Part shown: positions 48,391 through 56,902 of the stretch, piece after piece
Layout: every line of letters begins with the position of its first letter
Position numbering within the stretch: the first letter of the stretch is position 1
Source: Campylobacter volucris
GTDB lineage: Bacteria > Campylobacterota > Campylobacteria > Campylobacterales > Campylobacteraceae
Length of the DNA stretch: 64,000 bases
Reading direction: 5' to 3'
Assembly (NCBI RefSeq): GCF_008011665.1
Contig: NZ_VOWJ01000028.1
Coordinates: 1 to 64,000, forward strand
Program-made: the position numbers and the translations under genes
The notes under the pieces: generated by a model
What the model was told of the DNA's origin: nothing
The model's database searches: none
The model's input: the letters and a program-made list of their open reading frames with translations, nothing else

Positions 48391-48728
48391 TGGGCTTAAA
48401 AGCTTATCTTTTTGGTATAAGAGGTGAAGATAAAGCTTGTGAATATTTAAAACAAATGGGCTTTGAAATCTTAGAGCGAAATTTTCATTCTAAATTTGGA
48501 GAAATTGACATTATAGCTTTAAAAAATAATATTTTGCATTTTATAGAGGTAAAAGCAACTTGGAGTGACTATGAAGTAAGCTATAGATTGGATAATAAAA
48601 AATATACTAAAATACTTAAAACCATAGAGTATTACTTTATGAAACATAGTTGCGATAAAAATTATCAATTAGATTTACTTTGTGTCTATAAAGATGATAT
48701 AAAGCTTATTGAGAATATAAGCTATTAA
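48390..48728 (+). CDS. yraN: UPF0102/YraN-family endonuclease-like protein
   Basis: This 112-residue small protein has a PD-(D/E)XK-like core: GEDKACEYL near residue 12, FGEIDIIA near residue 35 (D) and FIEVKAT near residue 50 (E-V-K). The family is widespread, and its biological role in bacteria is not settled. It starts at the hom stop (TAATG). Confidence 0.88.
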   Translation: MGLKAYLFGIRGEDKACEYLKQMGFEILERNFHSKFGEIDIIALKNNILHFIEVKATWSDYEVSYRLDNKKYTKILKTIEYYFMKHSCDKNYQLDLLCVYKDDIKLIENISY

Positions 48729-48778
48729 GATAGTATTTATTCTATTTTAATAAAATTTAAAAAAATCAAGGAGAAAAA

Positions 48779-49093
48779 ATGGGAAAATATATTGAATTAA
48801 CATCAGAAAATTTTGCTCAAGCAAAAGAAGGGGTAGCTTTAGTGGATTTTTGGGCACCATGGTGTGGGCCTTGTAGAATGCTTGCTCCAGTTATTGATGA
48901 ATTAGCACAAGATTTTGATGGCAAGGCTAAAATTTGTAAAGTAAATACAGATGAACAAGGTGATTTGGCAGCTGAATTTGGAGTAAGATCTATCCCAACT
49001 ATCATTTTCTTTAAAAATGGTGAAGTAGTAGATCAATTAGTCGGTGCTCAATCAAAACAAGCTTTAGCTGATAAATTAAATTCACTTTTATAA
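48779..49093 (+). CDS. trxA: Thioredoxin
   Basis: This 104-residue cytoplasmic reductant has active-site C29-G-P-C32 in WAPWCGPC and the family's cis-proline in RSIPTIIFF. It donates electrons to reductases and peroxiredoxins such as Bcp encoded later in this window. GGAG lies just before the ATG, and a strong terminator follows. It is 119 bases ahead of trxB, which has its own promoter. Confidence 0.97.
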   Translation: MGKYIELTSENFAQAKEGVALVDFWAPWCGPCRMLAPVIDELAQDFDGKAKICKVNTDEQGDLAAEFGVRSIPTIIFFKNGEVVDQLVGAQSKQALADKLNSLL

Positions 49094-49099
49094 TCTTAC

Positions 49100-49126
49100 A
49101 AGTCGCTTTTTGCGACTTTTTCTTCT
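49100..49126 (+). terminator. Rho-independent terminator after trxA
   Basis: Stem AAGTCGC with GCGACTT, a TTTTT loop and a following T run. Seven base pairs with GC at the loop end. It lies 6 bases after the trxA stop. Confidence 0.88.
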
Positions 49127-49176
49127 ATTTTTTACTATTTAATAATTTTTATTATTTATAATTAAAGAAAAATTTG

Positions 49177-49182
49177 TATAAT
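49177..49182 (+). promoter_or_regulatory. -10 promoter element of trxB
   Basis: Perfect TATAAT preceded by TTTG, 30 bases before the ATG. An AAGGA ribosome site follows at 49200-49204. Confidence 0.65.
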
Positions 49183-49212
49183 GGACTTAAAATATTTTTT
49201 AAGGATTAAAAT

Positions 49213-50151
49213 ATGTTAGATTTAGCAATTATTGGCGGTGGTCCAGCAGGTTTGAGTGCGGGATTGTATGCTACAAGAGGTGGTTTAAAAAATGTTGTGA
49301 TGTTTGAAAAAGGTATGCCAGGTGGTCAAATTACTTCAAGTTCTGAAATAGAAAATTATCCTGGTGTTGCTCAAGTAATGGACGGAATTTCTTTTATGGC
49401 TCCTTGGAGTGAACAATGTATGCGTTTTGGCTTAAAGCACGAAATGGTAGGGGTAGAACAAATTTGTAAAAATGAAGATGGTAGTTTTACCATTAAGCTC
49501 GAGGGCGGTAAAAATGAAACAACTAAGGCTGTGATAGTTTGCACAGGTTCAACTCCGCGTCGCGCAGGATTTAAAGGAGAAGATGAATTTTTTGGTAAAG
49601 GTGTTAGCACTTGTGCAACTTGCGATGGCTTTTTTTATAAAAATAAAGAAGTTGCGGTTTTAGGTGGTGGGGATACTGCTTTAGAAGAGGCTTTATATCT
49701 TGCAAATATTTGTTCAAAAGTTTATTTAATCCATAGAAGAGACGAATTTAGAGCAGCTCCATTAACCGTAGAAAAAGTAAAAAAACATGAAAAAATAGAA
49801 CTCATTACTAATGCAGTAGTAGATGAGGTTTGTGGTGATAAAATGGGGGTTAATAAAGTAAAAGTTGCTTTTAATGATGGCCAAAAAAGAGAACTTGATG
49901 TGCCTGGAATTTTTACTTTTGTAGGATTAAATGTAAGAAATGAAATTTTAAAACAAGACGATGGCAAATTTTTATGCAGCATGGAAGAAGGCGGACAAGT
50001 AAGTGTTGATCTTAAAATGCAAACAAACATTGCAGGATTATTTGCTGCAGGTGATTTAAGAAAAGATGCACCAAAGCAAGTTATATGTGCTGCTGGAGAT
50101 GGCGCTATAGCAGCTCTTAGCGCTTTGGCTTATATTGAAAATTTACACTAG
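49213..50151 (+). CDS. trxB: Thioredoxin reductase
   Basis: This 312-residue FAD and NADPH-dependent enzyme recharges thioredoxin. FAD-binding [10 protein letters not shown] is near residue 8, the redox-active pair C134-A-T-C137 is present, NADPH-binding [10 protein letters not shown] lies near 156, and [20 protein letters not shown] lies at the C-terminus. The stop codon lies inside a terminator stem. It is next to trxA but transcribed separately. Confidence 0.96.
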   Translation: MLDLAIIGGGPAGLSAGLYATRGGLKNVVMFEKGMPGGQITSSSEIENYPGVAQVMDGISFMAPWSEQCMRFGLKHEMVGVEQICKNEDGSFTIKLEGGKNETTKAVIVCTGSTPRRAGFKGEDEFFGKGVSTCATCDGFFYKNKEVAVLGGGDTALEEALYLANICSKVYLIHRRDEFRAAPLTVEKVKKHEKIELITNAVVDEVCGDKMGVNKVKVAFNDGQKRELDVPGIFTFVGLNVRNEILKQDDGKFLCSMEEGGQVSVDLKMQTNIAGLFAAGDLRKDAPKQVICAAGDGAIAALSALAYIENLH

Positions 50152-50168
50152 AAAACTAGTGTAAATTT
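50139..50168 (+). terminator. Hairpin terminator overlapping the trxB stop
   Basis: A perfect 13-bp stem (AAATTTACACTAG and its complement) has an AAAA loop. The TAG stop of trxB is part of the left arm. The T run after it is weak, so termination efficiency is uncertain. The near symmetry means it could also act for reverse-strand transcription. Confidence 0.6.
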
Positions 50169-50187
50169 AATTAACTTTCAATCCTAA

Positions 50188-50787
50188 CTATTTATTTTGT
50201 TTATTGTCACTATGTCTAATCTGGGTGTTTTATTATAAGGAAAAGTATTATCTTTTAGTTTTTCTCTAGGAAGTTGGATCTCAAAACACATTTTTCTAAT
50301 TTTAACTAAATACACTTTCTGTTATTTTATAAGCTATAGAATCTGTTAAAAACCTTTTAATTTCTCCTAAGAGAATTAAATTTATTTTTATTTGTGATGT
50401 TATTTTAGCCTTTATTGAGATTTTTTGCTTATTAGGATTTTTTTGCAAGTGTAAAAAATTTCCAAGTAAATTTATTTTTTTAATTTATCCATATATGTAT
50501 ATTTTGTTCTTGGATTTGATAGATTTGGTTGGTATTATTTTATTATTTGTAAGTCGTAAAAACTTCTGTTGATTTATTTTCTTTATTATTCTCGCCATAT
50601 TCTACTCAATTCATTTTCTATAATTTCTTATTTTGCTATTAAATTGTGTTACATTATAAACCATTGATCTTTTTTGAATTTCTAAAATACTTATTTTCAA
50701 ACTTGCTTATTTGTATAAATATCATATGCAGTAAGATATTTTCTTTGATGGTTGAACATAATTTCAAGATTTATATGTTTTTTTCAT
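50188..50787 (-). pseudogene. Possible decayed reverse-strand gene between trxB and dapB
   Basis: No open frame survives, but the reverse strand looks like a ruined gene. A good AAAGGA ribosome site and ATG at 50787 start MKKTYKS, then a stop follows. Read in shifting frames, stretches with coding character follow, for example FNHQRKYLTAYDIYTNKQV and near the end IQLPREKLKDNTFPYNK, up to a TAG at 50188-50190. I do not recognise the protein. The gap of about 740 bp between trxB and dapB is large for this genome and lies where gene order differs from C. jejuni. Confidence 0.35.
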
Positions 50788-50911
50788 AAAAAATCCTTTG
50801 TGAAACTGTATTTTAAGTTTAAAATTTTTGGAAACTTTCATGATTAAGATGTAATATTGTATTAATTACTTAGTGTTACAATTTCTTACCATTAATATAA
50901 AGGATAAATTT

Positions 50912-51640
50912 ATGATTTGTATAGGAATTCATGGAAGTAATGGTCGTATGGGTAAGCAAATTGAGCTTTGTTTGCAAGAGCAAGAAGATGCTAAGGCAAG
51001 TGCATTTTTCGATCAAGGTTCAGCTTATGAAGAATTTTTTAATCAATGTGATGTGGTTGTAGATTTTTCAACTCCTAAAGGTTGTGAAAATTTACTTTTA
51101 TATGCAAGAAGCAATCCTAAGCCTTTAGTTATAGGCACTACAGGACTTGACGCAAAGCAAAATGAGCTTTTAAAAAGTGCAAGTATTACCATGCCTATTT
51201 TATATGCTACAAATATGTCCTTAGGGGTTGCTGTTTTAAAAAAATTATCTTTTTTGGCTAGTGAAATTTTGCGTGATTTTGATATAGAAATTTTAGAAAT
51301 GCATCATAATAAGAAAAAAGATGCGCCAAGTGGAACCGCTATGACTTTGGCTGAATATGTAGCAAAAGCTAGAAATTTAGACTTAGAGAGTGTTAGAATT
51401 AGTGGAAGAGACGGATTAATAGGTGCTAGAAGTAAAGATGAAATAGCAGTGATGAGCTTAAGAGGAGGAGATATAGTAGGTTCTCATAGAGTTGGATTTT
51501 ACAATGAGGGTGAATTTGTAGAATTAAGCCATAATGCAACCTCAAGAGTTACTTTTGCAATGGGGGCTATTAGATGCGCCAAATGGCTTGCAAAACAAGA
51601 AAATGGCTTATATGATATTGATGATTGTTTAGGGCTTTAA
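50912..51640 (+). CDS. dapB: 4-hydroxy-tetrahydrodipicolinate reductase
   Basis: This 242-residue enzyme of lysine and peptidoglycan precursor synthesis uses NAD(P)H. The nucleotide site [13 protein letters not shown] is near residue 4, the catalytic [15 protein letters not shown] near 132, and [13 protein letters not shown] near 180. I take the ATG at 50912 with AAGGA 7 bases upstream; longer frames lack a ribosome site. It ends exactly where purF starts. Confidence 0.95.
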   Translation: MICIGIHGSNGRMGKQIELCLQEQEDAKASAFFDQGSAYEEFFNQCDVVVDFSTPKGCENLLLYARSNPKPLVIGTTGLDAKQNELLKSASITMPILYATNMSLGVAVLKKLSFLASEILRDFDIEILEMHHNKKKDAPSGTAMTLAEYVAKARNLDLESVRISGRDGLIGARSKDEIAVMSLRGGDIVGSHRVGFYNEGEFVELSHNATSRVTFAMGAIRCAKWLAKQENGLYDIDDCLGL

Positions 51641-52981
51641 ATGTGTGCTGTTGTAGGAGTGATAAATTCAAAAAATGCTAGCACGATAGCTTATTATGCT
51701 TTATTTGCTATGCAACATCGTGGGCAAGAAGCAAGTGGTATTAGTGTAAGTAATGGTGAAAATATCAAAACTCATAAAGCAAAAGGCAAGGTGGATGAGG
51801 TTTTTAACACTCAAATTTTATCACAATTACAAGGAAATTTAGCCATAGGACATAATCGTTATTCTACAGCAGGTAGTTTGTCTTTGCATGATGCACAACC
51901 AGTAAGTGCTACTTGCTCATTTGGTGATATTGCTTTAGTTCATAATGGAAACTTAATCAACAAAGAAGAAATAAGAAAAGAACTCATTGAAAATGGAGCT
52001 ATTTTCCATTCTAATATGGACACAGAAAATGTAATACATTTAATAGCACGCAGTAAGCAAAAAAAATTAAAAGATAAATTTATCGAGGCTTTAAAACTAT
52101 CCAAAGGGGCTTATTCTTTTATACTTGCAAGTAAAAATCAGCTTTTTGCAGCAAGAGATCCTTATGGGGTAAGACCTTTATCTTTAGCAAGATTAAAAGA
52201 TGGTGGTTTTGTTATAGCAAGTGAAACTTGTGCGTTTGATTTGATAGAGGCTGAATTTATCCGCGATGTTAAAGCAGGGGAAATGCTTATTTTTACAGAA
52301 GGAAAAGATGAATTTGAAAGCATACAAGTGTTTGAAGAGACTAATCCTAGAATTTGTGCTTTCGAGTATATTTATCTTTCAAGGCCTGATAGTGTTATAG
52401 AGGGCAAAAGTGTTTATGAAGTGCGAAAAAAAATGGGTGAAAATTTAGCTAAAAAATTTAAAGAAAAGGTTGATTTTGTAGTGCCTGTACCAGATAGCGG
52501 TGTGAGTGCTGCAATAGGATTTGCAAGTTATCTTAATCTTCCTCTTGAAATGGCTATAGTAAGAAATCATTATGTAGGAAGAACTTTTATAGAGCCAAGT
52601 CAAGAATTAAGAAATTTTAAAGTCAAATTAAAACTTAATCCTATGAAAGAAATTTTAAAAGGTAAAGATATAGTAGTTATAGATGATAGTATAGTAAGAG
52701 GAACAACTTCTAAAAAAATTATTTCTCTTTTAAGACAGGCAGGTGTACGAAAAATCCATTTAGCCATAGCATGTGCACAGATTAAATTTCCTGATGTTTA
52801 CGGCATAGATACGCCTACATTCAAAGAGTTGATTTTGGCAGATAAAAGCATAGAAGAAGTAAGAGAATTTATAGATGCAGATAGTTTGATTTTTCTTGAT
52901 ACTTGTGAATTGATTGCAAGTATGGGCAAAGAAAGGGAATACTCTTTGGTTAGTTTTAATGGAGATTATTTTATAAAATAG
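51641..52981 (+). CDS. purF: Amidophosphoribosyltransferase
   Basis: This 446-residue enzyme catalyses the first committed step of purine synthesis, moving the amide nitrogen of glutamine to PRPP. Cys2 directly follows the initiator Met (MCAVVGV) and becomes the N-terminal nucleophile once Met is removed, so no propeptide is present. The glutaminase part shows AMQHRGQEASGISV and the PRPP-binding signature IVVIDDSIVRGTTS is near residue 346. It abuts dapB and converges on the DUF2393 genes, 2 bases away. Confidence 0.96.
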   Translation: MCAVVGVINSKNASTIAYYALFAMQHRGQEASGISVSNGENIKTHKAKGKVDEVFNTQILSQLQGNLAIGHNRYSTAGSLSLHDAQPVSATCSFGDIALVHNGNLINKEEIRKELIENGAIFHSNMDTENVIHLIARSKQKKLKDKFIEALKLSKGAYSFILASKNQLFAARDPYGVRPLSLARLKDGGFVIASETCAFDLIEAEFIRDVKAGEMLIFTEGKDEFESIQVFEETNPRICAFEYIYLSRPDSVIEGKSVYEVRKKMGENLAKKFKEKVDFVVPVPDSGVSAAIGFASYLNLPLEMAIVRNHYVGRTFIEPSQELRNFKVKLKLNPMKEILKGKDIVVIDDSIVRGTTSKKIISLLRQAGVRKIHLAIACAQIKFPDVYGIDTPTFKELILADKSIEEVREFIDADSLIFLDTCELIASMGKEREYSLVSFNGDYFIK

Positions 52982-52983
52982 TT

Positions 52984-53511
52984 TTAACGACACTTTAGTT
53001 GTTTAAAGACTTTGTAGTCTTGAAATTGTGGAGGTAGTGCTACTTCAAAAGAAAATTCTTTATAGGTATGGCCTGCAAGATTTGTAGCAACTTTTATATG
53101 ATATGAAGCATCTTTTAGCTTTTGGTTGGATTTTTTGATGCTATCAAAATTATTTTGATTAAAAATTTCTCCGCTAACTTTTTGTTTTTTATCATCGATG
53201 ATTCTAAGTTCTAAAAAACATTCTGAAATTTTAAAATTTGTATCGTTAGTTACTCTTCCTTTTATGATAAGACTTTCATTGGCTAATCTTCTATAAGTTG
53301 AAAAATTGCTTAAACTAGCTTTTTTTGTGTATTGATCTATAGTTAATAATAATGAAATAGTAAAAACCACGGCCAAAATAAAACTAATCATACATAAAAT
53401 TATCATATTTTTTTTATTTTGAATTTTTATATAAAGCAACACCCAAATCAACGCAGTTGAGATAATCATCACAAAAATAATTAAAATATGAAAAATATTA
53501 AAGTATCCCAT
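52984..53511 (-). CDS. DUF2393-type membrane protein, second copy
   Basis: This 175-residue protein has two N-terminal membrane segments (about residues 4-24 and 31-55), followed by a beta-rich extracytoplasmic domain of about 110 residues. It resembles the neighbouring gene in length and layout, so the two are probably paralogues. I take the ATG that overlaps the upstream stop (TAATG); a GTG three codons earlier is possible. Function unknown. In C. jejuni a similar pair follows the SPFH gene (Cj0266c-Cj0267c). Confidence 0.6.
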   Translation of the reverse strand: MGYFNIFHILIIFVMIISTALIWVLLYIKIQNKKNMIILCMISFILAVVFTISLLLTIDQYTKKASLSNFSTYRRLANESLIIKGRVTNDTNFKISECFLELRIIDDKKQKVSGEIFNQNNFDSIKKSNQKLKDASYHIKVATNLAGHTYKEFSFEVALPPQFQDYKVFKQLKCR

Positions 53512-54047
53512 TAAAAGCACTTTGAACTAATTTTTATGTCAATTTTTTGATTTTCTTTGAAATCGGAAAATTTCGTTCTAAGATGTATAGTTTGTTTAGG
53601 TTTTATTGTTTTATCAAGCATGATTGTTTTTTTGCGTAAAGGTTTAAGTTCATTTGCTATTTTTTGTAAAAAATTTGCCATTTCTTGCTTTTTAACTATA
53701 TTTATATCGATCTTGCAATTTTTAAAATTATTGTTCGAAGTGTTTGTTATGCTATATTGGATACTTAAAGAGTTATCATATGTAAAGTGTTTAAAATTGT
53801 CAATGCTTATAGTTCTTGAACGAATTTGGTTATCAATAACATAATAACCCAAGTAAGCCATGCTTGCTGAACATAAAATTCCTAAAATGATAATTGTAAA
53901 AGCAAAGCCATTTTTATTGCGTATAATTAAAGCCATTAGTAAAGTAGCAACAAAGAAAAACACAACTACTACAATTAGTAAAAAATCTACTAATTGCAGA
54001 TGAGATGTTAAAAAGATCATTTGTTCTTTAATTTGTTGTGTATTCAT
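53511..54047 (-). CDS. DUF2393-type membrane protein, first copy
   Basis: This 178-residue protein has two membrane segments near residues 20-45 and 50-70 and a beta-rich C-terminal domain with repeated K-x-I pairs (for example TIKPKQTIHLRTKF). Same architecture as the next gene. It lies 15 bases after the SPFH gene in an ilvE-SPFH-DUF2393-DUF2393 reverse-strand operon, which suggests the three membrane proteins work together. No function is known to me. Confidence 0.62.
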   Translation of the reverse strand: MNTQQIKEQMIFLTSHLQLVDFLLIVVVVFFFVATLLMALIIRNKNGFAFTIIILGILCSASMAYLGYYVIDNQIRSRTISIDNFKHFTYDNSLSIQYSITNTSNNNFKNCKIDINIVKKQEMANFLQKIANELKPLRKKTIMLDKTIKPKQTIHLRTKFSDFKENQKIDIKISSKCF

Positions 54048-54062
54048 TGTTGTTCTTTAAAT

Positions 54063-55136
54063 TTAATTATTCATAGACGTTGTTTTTTTTACATCTTTAC
54101 TATCAACCCATATGTTTGGAACTGCTCCACCAGGTGTTAAGAAAATTTTAGCATCATTATTTACTTTTAAGGCTTCATTAAATTGTTTTTGAGTTTCAAT
54201 TTGTTTTAAGGTTAATAAAGGATTGTTTAAGCTTTTTGCAATTTCTCTATTAGAATAAGCTTGTGCATCAGCTTCTATTTTAACAGCATTAGCACGACCT
54301 TTTGCACTAATTATAGTTGCATTTGCTTCCCCTTCAGCTAAAGCAGCTTTTTTCAAGGCTTCTTGATTTGCACGCTCAACTTCGTATTTGGTTCTTTCTG
54401 CTTCTTGTTTGGCAATTTGAACTCTTTCAATTTGTTCTTTCACTTTTGATGGTAATATAATTTCTCTAAGCTGAACTGCTTGAAGCTCTGCAGGTTCATT
54501 TGGTTGGTTTTCTATAGTTTTTCTAATACCTTGATCGATTTGCACTGCTATAGTATTGCGATTAGTTGGAAGTTCTTCTGCAGTGTATTGTCCTACTACA
54601 TTTCTAACTATATCTCTTACTACAGGATCTATGATTTTATTTTCCCAGTTTAAACCCCAAGTAGCTATAGTTTGAGGAACTTTTAAAGGATTTAGTTTAT
54701 ACTGAACTGTCACATCAATAGATACAGGTAAACCTCTTGAATCAAGTACTGAAATACTATTTTTATTGATCACTCCAGAGCCTATTTGTAAATTTTCATT
54801 TATACCTTCAATCGAAGCATAGTTAATTTGTCTAACTCTAGTATCTATAACGGTTATTTTTTGAAGCACTGGTATGAAAAAATGAAGACCAGGTTCTAAT
54901 GGAGTAGGGCTATACTTACCTGTTGTTGATTTTATGCCCATTTCACCTGAATTTACAATAGCAAATGGTTTAAAAAGTGCAAAAACTAAAATAATTGCAA
55001 TCGCGCTATAAATTAAAGGTGAAAATTTCCCAAATCCTTTAAAATTAAAATCAGGTGCTTTAAAATTTAGATTTTGTCTATTGTTATTGTTTTGATTGTT
55101 TTTCTTATTAAAATAATCATTTAAATCAGCTGGCAT
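54063..55136 (-). CDS. SPFH/Band 7 (HflK/prohibitin-like) membrane protein
   Basis: This 357-residue membrane-anchored protein belongs to the stomatin-prohibitin-flotillin-HflK family. An Asn-rich cytoplasmic N-terminus (residues 10-22) precedes one membrane segment at about 41-59. The Band 7 domain follows (TTGKYSPTPLEPGLHFFIP near 70), then an Ala/Glu-rich coiled coil (about 240-300, for example ANQEALKKAALAEGEANAT). Such proteins build membrane scaffolds and influence proteases like FtsH. It is Cj0268c-like. It sits 9 bases after ilvE on the reverse strand. Confidence 0.82.
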   Translation of the reverse strand: MPADLNDYFNKKNNQNNNNRQNLNFKAPDFNFKGFGKFSPLIYSAIAIILVFALFKPFAIVNSGEMGIKSTTGKYSPTPLEPGLHFFIPVLQKITVIDTRVRQINYASIEGINENLQIGSGVINKNSISVLDSRGLPVSIDVTVQYKLNPLKVPQTIATWGLNWENKIIDPVVRDIVRNVVGQYTAEELPTNRNTIAVQIDQGIRKTIENQPNEPAELQAVQLREIILPSKVKEQIERVQIAKQEAERTKYEVERANQEALKKAALAEGEANATIISAKGRANAVKIEADAQAYSNREIAKSLNNPLLTLKQIETQKQFNEALKVNNDAKIFLTPGGAVPNIWVDSKDVKKTTSMNN

Positions 55137-55145
55137 TGATTTCCT

Positions 55146-56060
55146 TTAAATATAAGTTAACATTGAAGCGTATTTTTCATTGCGACCATACACTACATCA
55201 AAATACGCATTTTGAAGCTTTTGTGTAAGCTCACCTCTTTTTCCATTGCCTATAATCCTTGCATCTATATTATTAATCGGAGTGATTTCTGCTGCAGTGC
55301 CTGTGAAAAAGGCTTCATCGGCCACATAGACTTCATCTCTTGAAATTCTTTGACGCACTATACTCAAACCCAAATCATGAGCAAGTTTTAAAACCATATC
55401 TTGGGTGATACTTTTTAAAGAAAAATCATTTGGTGGTGTAATAAGCTTATTATCTTTAATCATAAAAAAACATTCACCTGTTCCTTCTGCTATAAAACCT
55501 TCCTCATCAAGCATCAAAGCCTCTTCATACCCTGCTTCAATTGCTTCAAATTTGGCCATTTGCGAATTAAGATAATTTGCGCTAGCTTTTGCTTTTGCAA
55601 GACTTGATTTTACACTATTTCTCATAAAAGATGAAATTTTAACTTTTATACCTTTTTCTAAAGCTTCTTCGCCCAAATACGCCCCCCATTCCCATGCTGC
55701 AATAGCTACTCTAACAGGTGCTTTGGCGTGATATACTCCCATAGTTTTATCACCTAAAAAAATTAATGGACGAATATAGGTGTTATTTTGAAAATTATTT
55801 GCTCTTAGAAGTTCAATTTGTGCATTTTCAAGCTCTTCTTGAGAAAAAGGGGGATTGATGAGAGTGATTTTGGCCGATTCTAAAAGTCTTTTAGTGTGCT
55901 CTTTAAGTCTAAAAATGGCTAAACCATTTTGAGTTTTATAAGCTCTAGTGCCTTCAAAAACAGCATTTCCATAGTGCAAAGAATGTGTTAAGACATGAAT
56001 TTTTGCATCATTAAAATCAATGATTTTTCCATCCATCCAAATTTTATCTGCTAAGATCAT
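55146..56060 (-). CDS. ilvE: Branched-chain amino acid aminotransferase
   Basis: This 304-residue class IV aminotransferase handles the last step of valine, leucine and isoleucine synthesis. HSLHYGNAVFEGTRAY near residue 27 and DEEGFIAEGTGECFFMIK near 191 are family motifs, with TGTAAEITPI near 254 for the cofactor phosphate. A run of six Cs (55682-55687, G on the coding strand) is present but too short to suggest phase variation. It leads the reverse-strand operon and diverges from the tautomerase gene. Confidence 0.94.
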   Translation of the reverse strand: MILADKIWMDGKIIDFNDAKIHVLTHSLHYGNAVFEGTRAYKTQNGLAIFRLKEHTKRLLESAKITLINPPFSQEELENAQIELLRANNFQNNTYIRPLIFLGDKTMGVYHAKAPVRVAIAAWEWGAYLGEEALEKGIKVKISSFMRNSVKSSLAKAKASANYLNSQMAKFEAIEAGYEEALMLDEEGFIAEGTGECFFMIKDNKLITPPNDFSLKSITQDMVLKLAHDLGLSIVRQRISRDEVYVADEAFFTGTAAEITPINNIDARIIGNGKRGELTQKLQNAYFDVVYGRNEKYASMLTYI

Positions 56061-56207
56061 TTTTTTCCTTGCAATTTATTATTTTTATTTAAAAAAAATT
56101 TAATTCTATCAAAAGTAAATTAATAATGCACTTTAGCTTTTTAACTATTGACAAATGTTTGTGTTTTTAAAAAATAAATTTAGAAAATAATTATTATTAA
56201 ATTTGAT

Positions 56208-56222
56208 TTGAAATAATTATAA
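56208..56222. promoter_or_regulatory. PerR-box-like palindromic site
   Basis: TTGAAATAATTATAA matches the classical PerR box TTATAATnATTATAA in 12 of 14 defined positions and overlaps the probable -10 region of the tautomerase-bcp genes. A second AT-rich run of similar type lies just upstream at 56185-56200. In such AT-rich DNA, chance matches are frequent, so this is tentative. Confidence 0.3.
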
Positions 56223-56240
56223 AAATTTAAAGGAGAAAAA

Positions 56241-56447
56241 ATGCCTATAGTAAATATAAAATTAGCAAAACCAGCCTTAGATAAAGAGCAAAAAGCTCAG
56301 CTTATAGCTGATATAACAGAACTTTTAAGTACTAAGTATAATAAAAACAAAGAACGAGTTGTAGTTATGATAGAGGATATAGAAAATTATGATATAGGAT
56401 TTGGCGGACAAAGTGTTGAAGCTATCAAAGCAAAGGCAAATAAATGA
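56241..56447 (+). CDS. 4-oxalocrotonate tautomerase family protein
   Basis: This 68-residue small enzyme of the tautomerase superfamily is catalytically based on the N-terminal proline, which directly follows the Met (MPIVNIKLA). It forms oligomers in the cytoplasm. The natural substrate in Campylobacter is unknown; the gene is linked to bcp by a 4-base overlap and matches C. jejuni Cj0270. A good AAAGGAG site precedes the ATG. Confidence 0.88.
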   Translation: MPIVNIKLAKPALDKEQKAQLIADITELLSTKYNKNKERVVVMIEDIENYDIGFGGQSVEAIKAKANK

Positions 56448-56902
56448 GTGGTTTAAAAATAGGTGATAAAGCTCCAGATTTTGAGCTTTTAAATCAAGAT
56501 GGAGTAAAAATTGCTCTTAAAGATTTTATTGGTAAAAAAGTAATTTTATATTTTTATCCTAAAGATAACACTCCAGGTTGTACGACAGAGGCTTGTGATT
56601 TTAGTGCAAATTATGAACATTTTAGTGATAAAAATGCTGTGATCATTGGTGTAAGTCCTGATAGTGCTGTTAGTCATGAAAAATTTATTACCAAGTTTGA
56701 TTTAAAGCATATTTTATTAAGTGATAGTGAAAAAGAAGTAGCGAAAATGTATGGTGCTTGGGGGCTTAAAAAAAATTATGGTAAAGAATACGAAGGTATT
56801 ATACGATCGACTTTTGTTATTAATGAAGCTGGAAAAATAATGCAAATTTATAGCAATGTTCGTGTAAAAGATCATGTTTTACAAGTGCTTGAAAGTATTT
56901 AA
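56444..56902 (+). CDS. bcp: Bcp-type thioredoxin-dependent peroxiredoxin
   Basis: This 152-residue peroxiredoxin reduces peroxides using thioredoxin. Peroxidatic C46 lies in YPKDNTPGCTTEACDF and a resolving C51 follows five residues later, the atypical two-cysteine arrangement of the Bcp/PrxQ group. It overlaps the tautomerase gene by 4 bases and the next gene by one. Electrons would come from TrxA/TrxB, encoded in the same window. Confidence 0.93.
   Translation: MSGLKIGDKAPDFELLNQDGVKIALKDFIGKKVILYFYPKDNTPGCTTEACDFSANYEHFSDKNAVIIGVSPDSAVSHEKFITKFDLKHILLSDSEKEVAKMYGAWGLKKNYGKEYEGIIRSTFVINEAGKIMQIYSNVRVKDHVLQVLESI

Noticed and set aside
55682-55687. Run of six Cs (G on the coding strand) in ilvE as a phase-variable tract.
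   Set aside because: Campylobacter phase-variable tracts are usually eight or more bases, and ilvE is a housekeeping gene with an intact frame.
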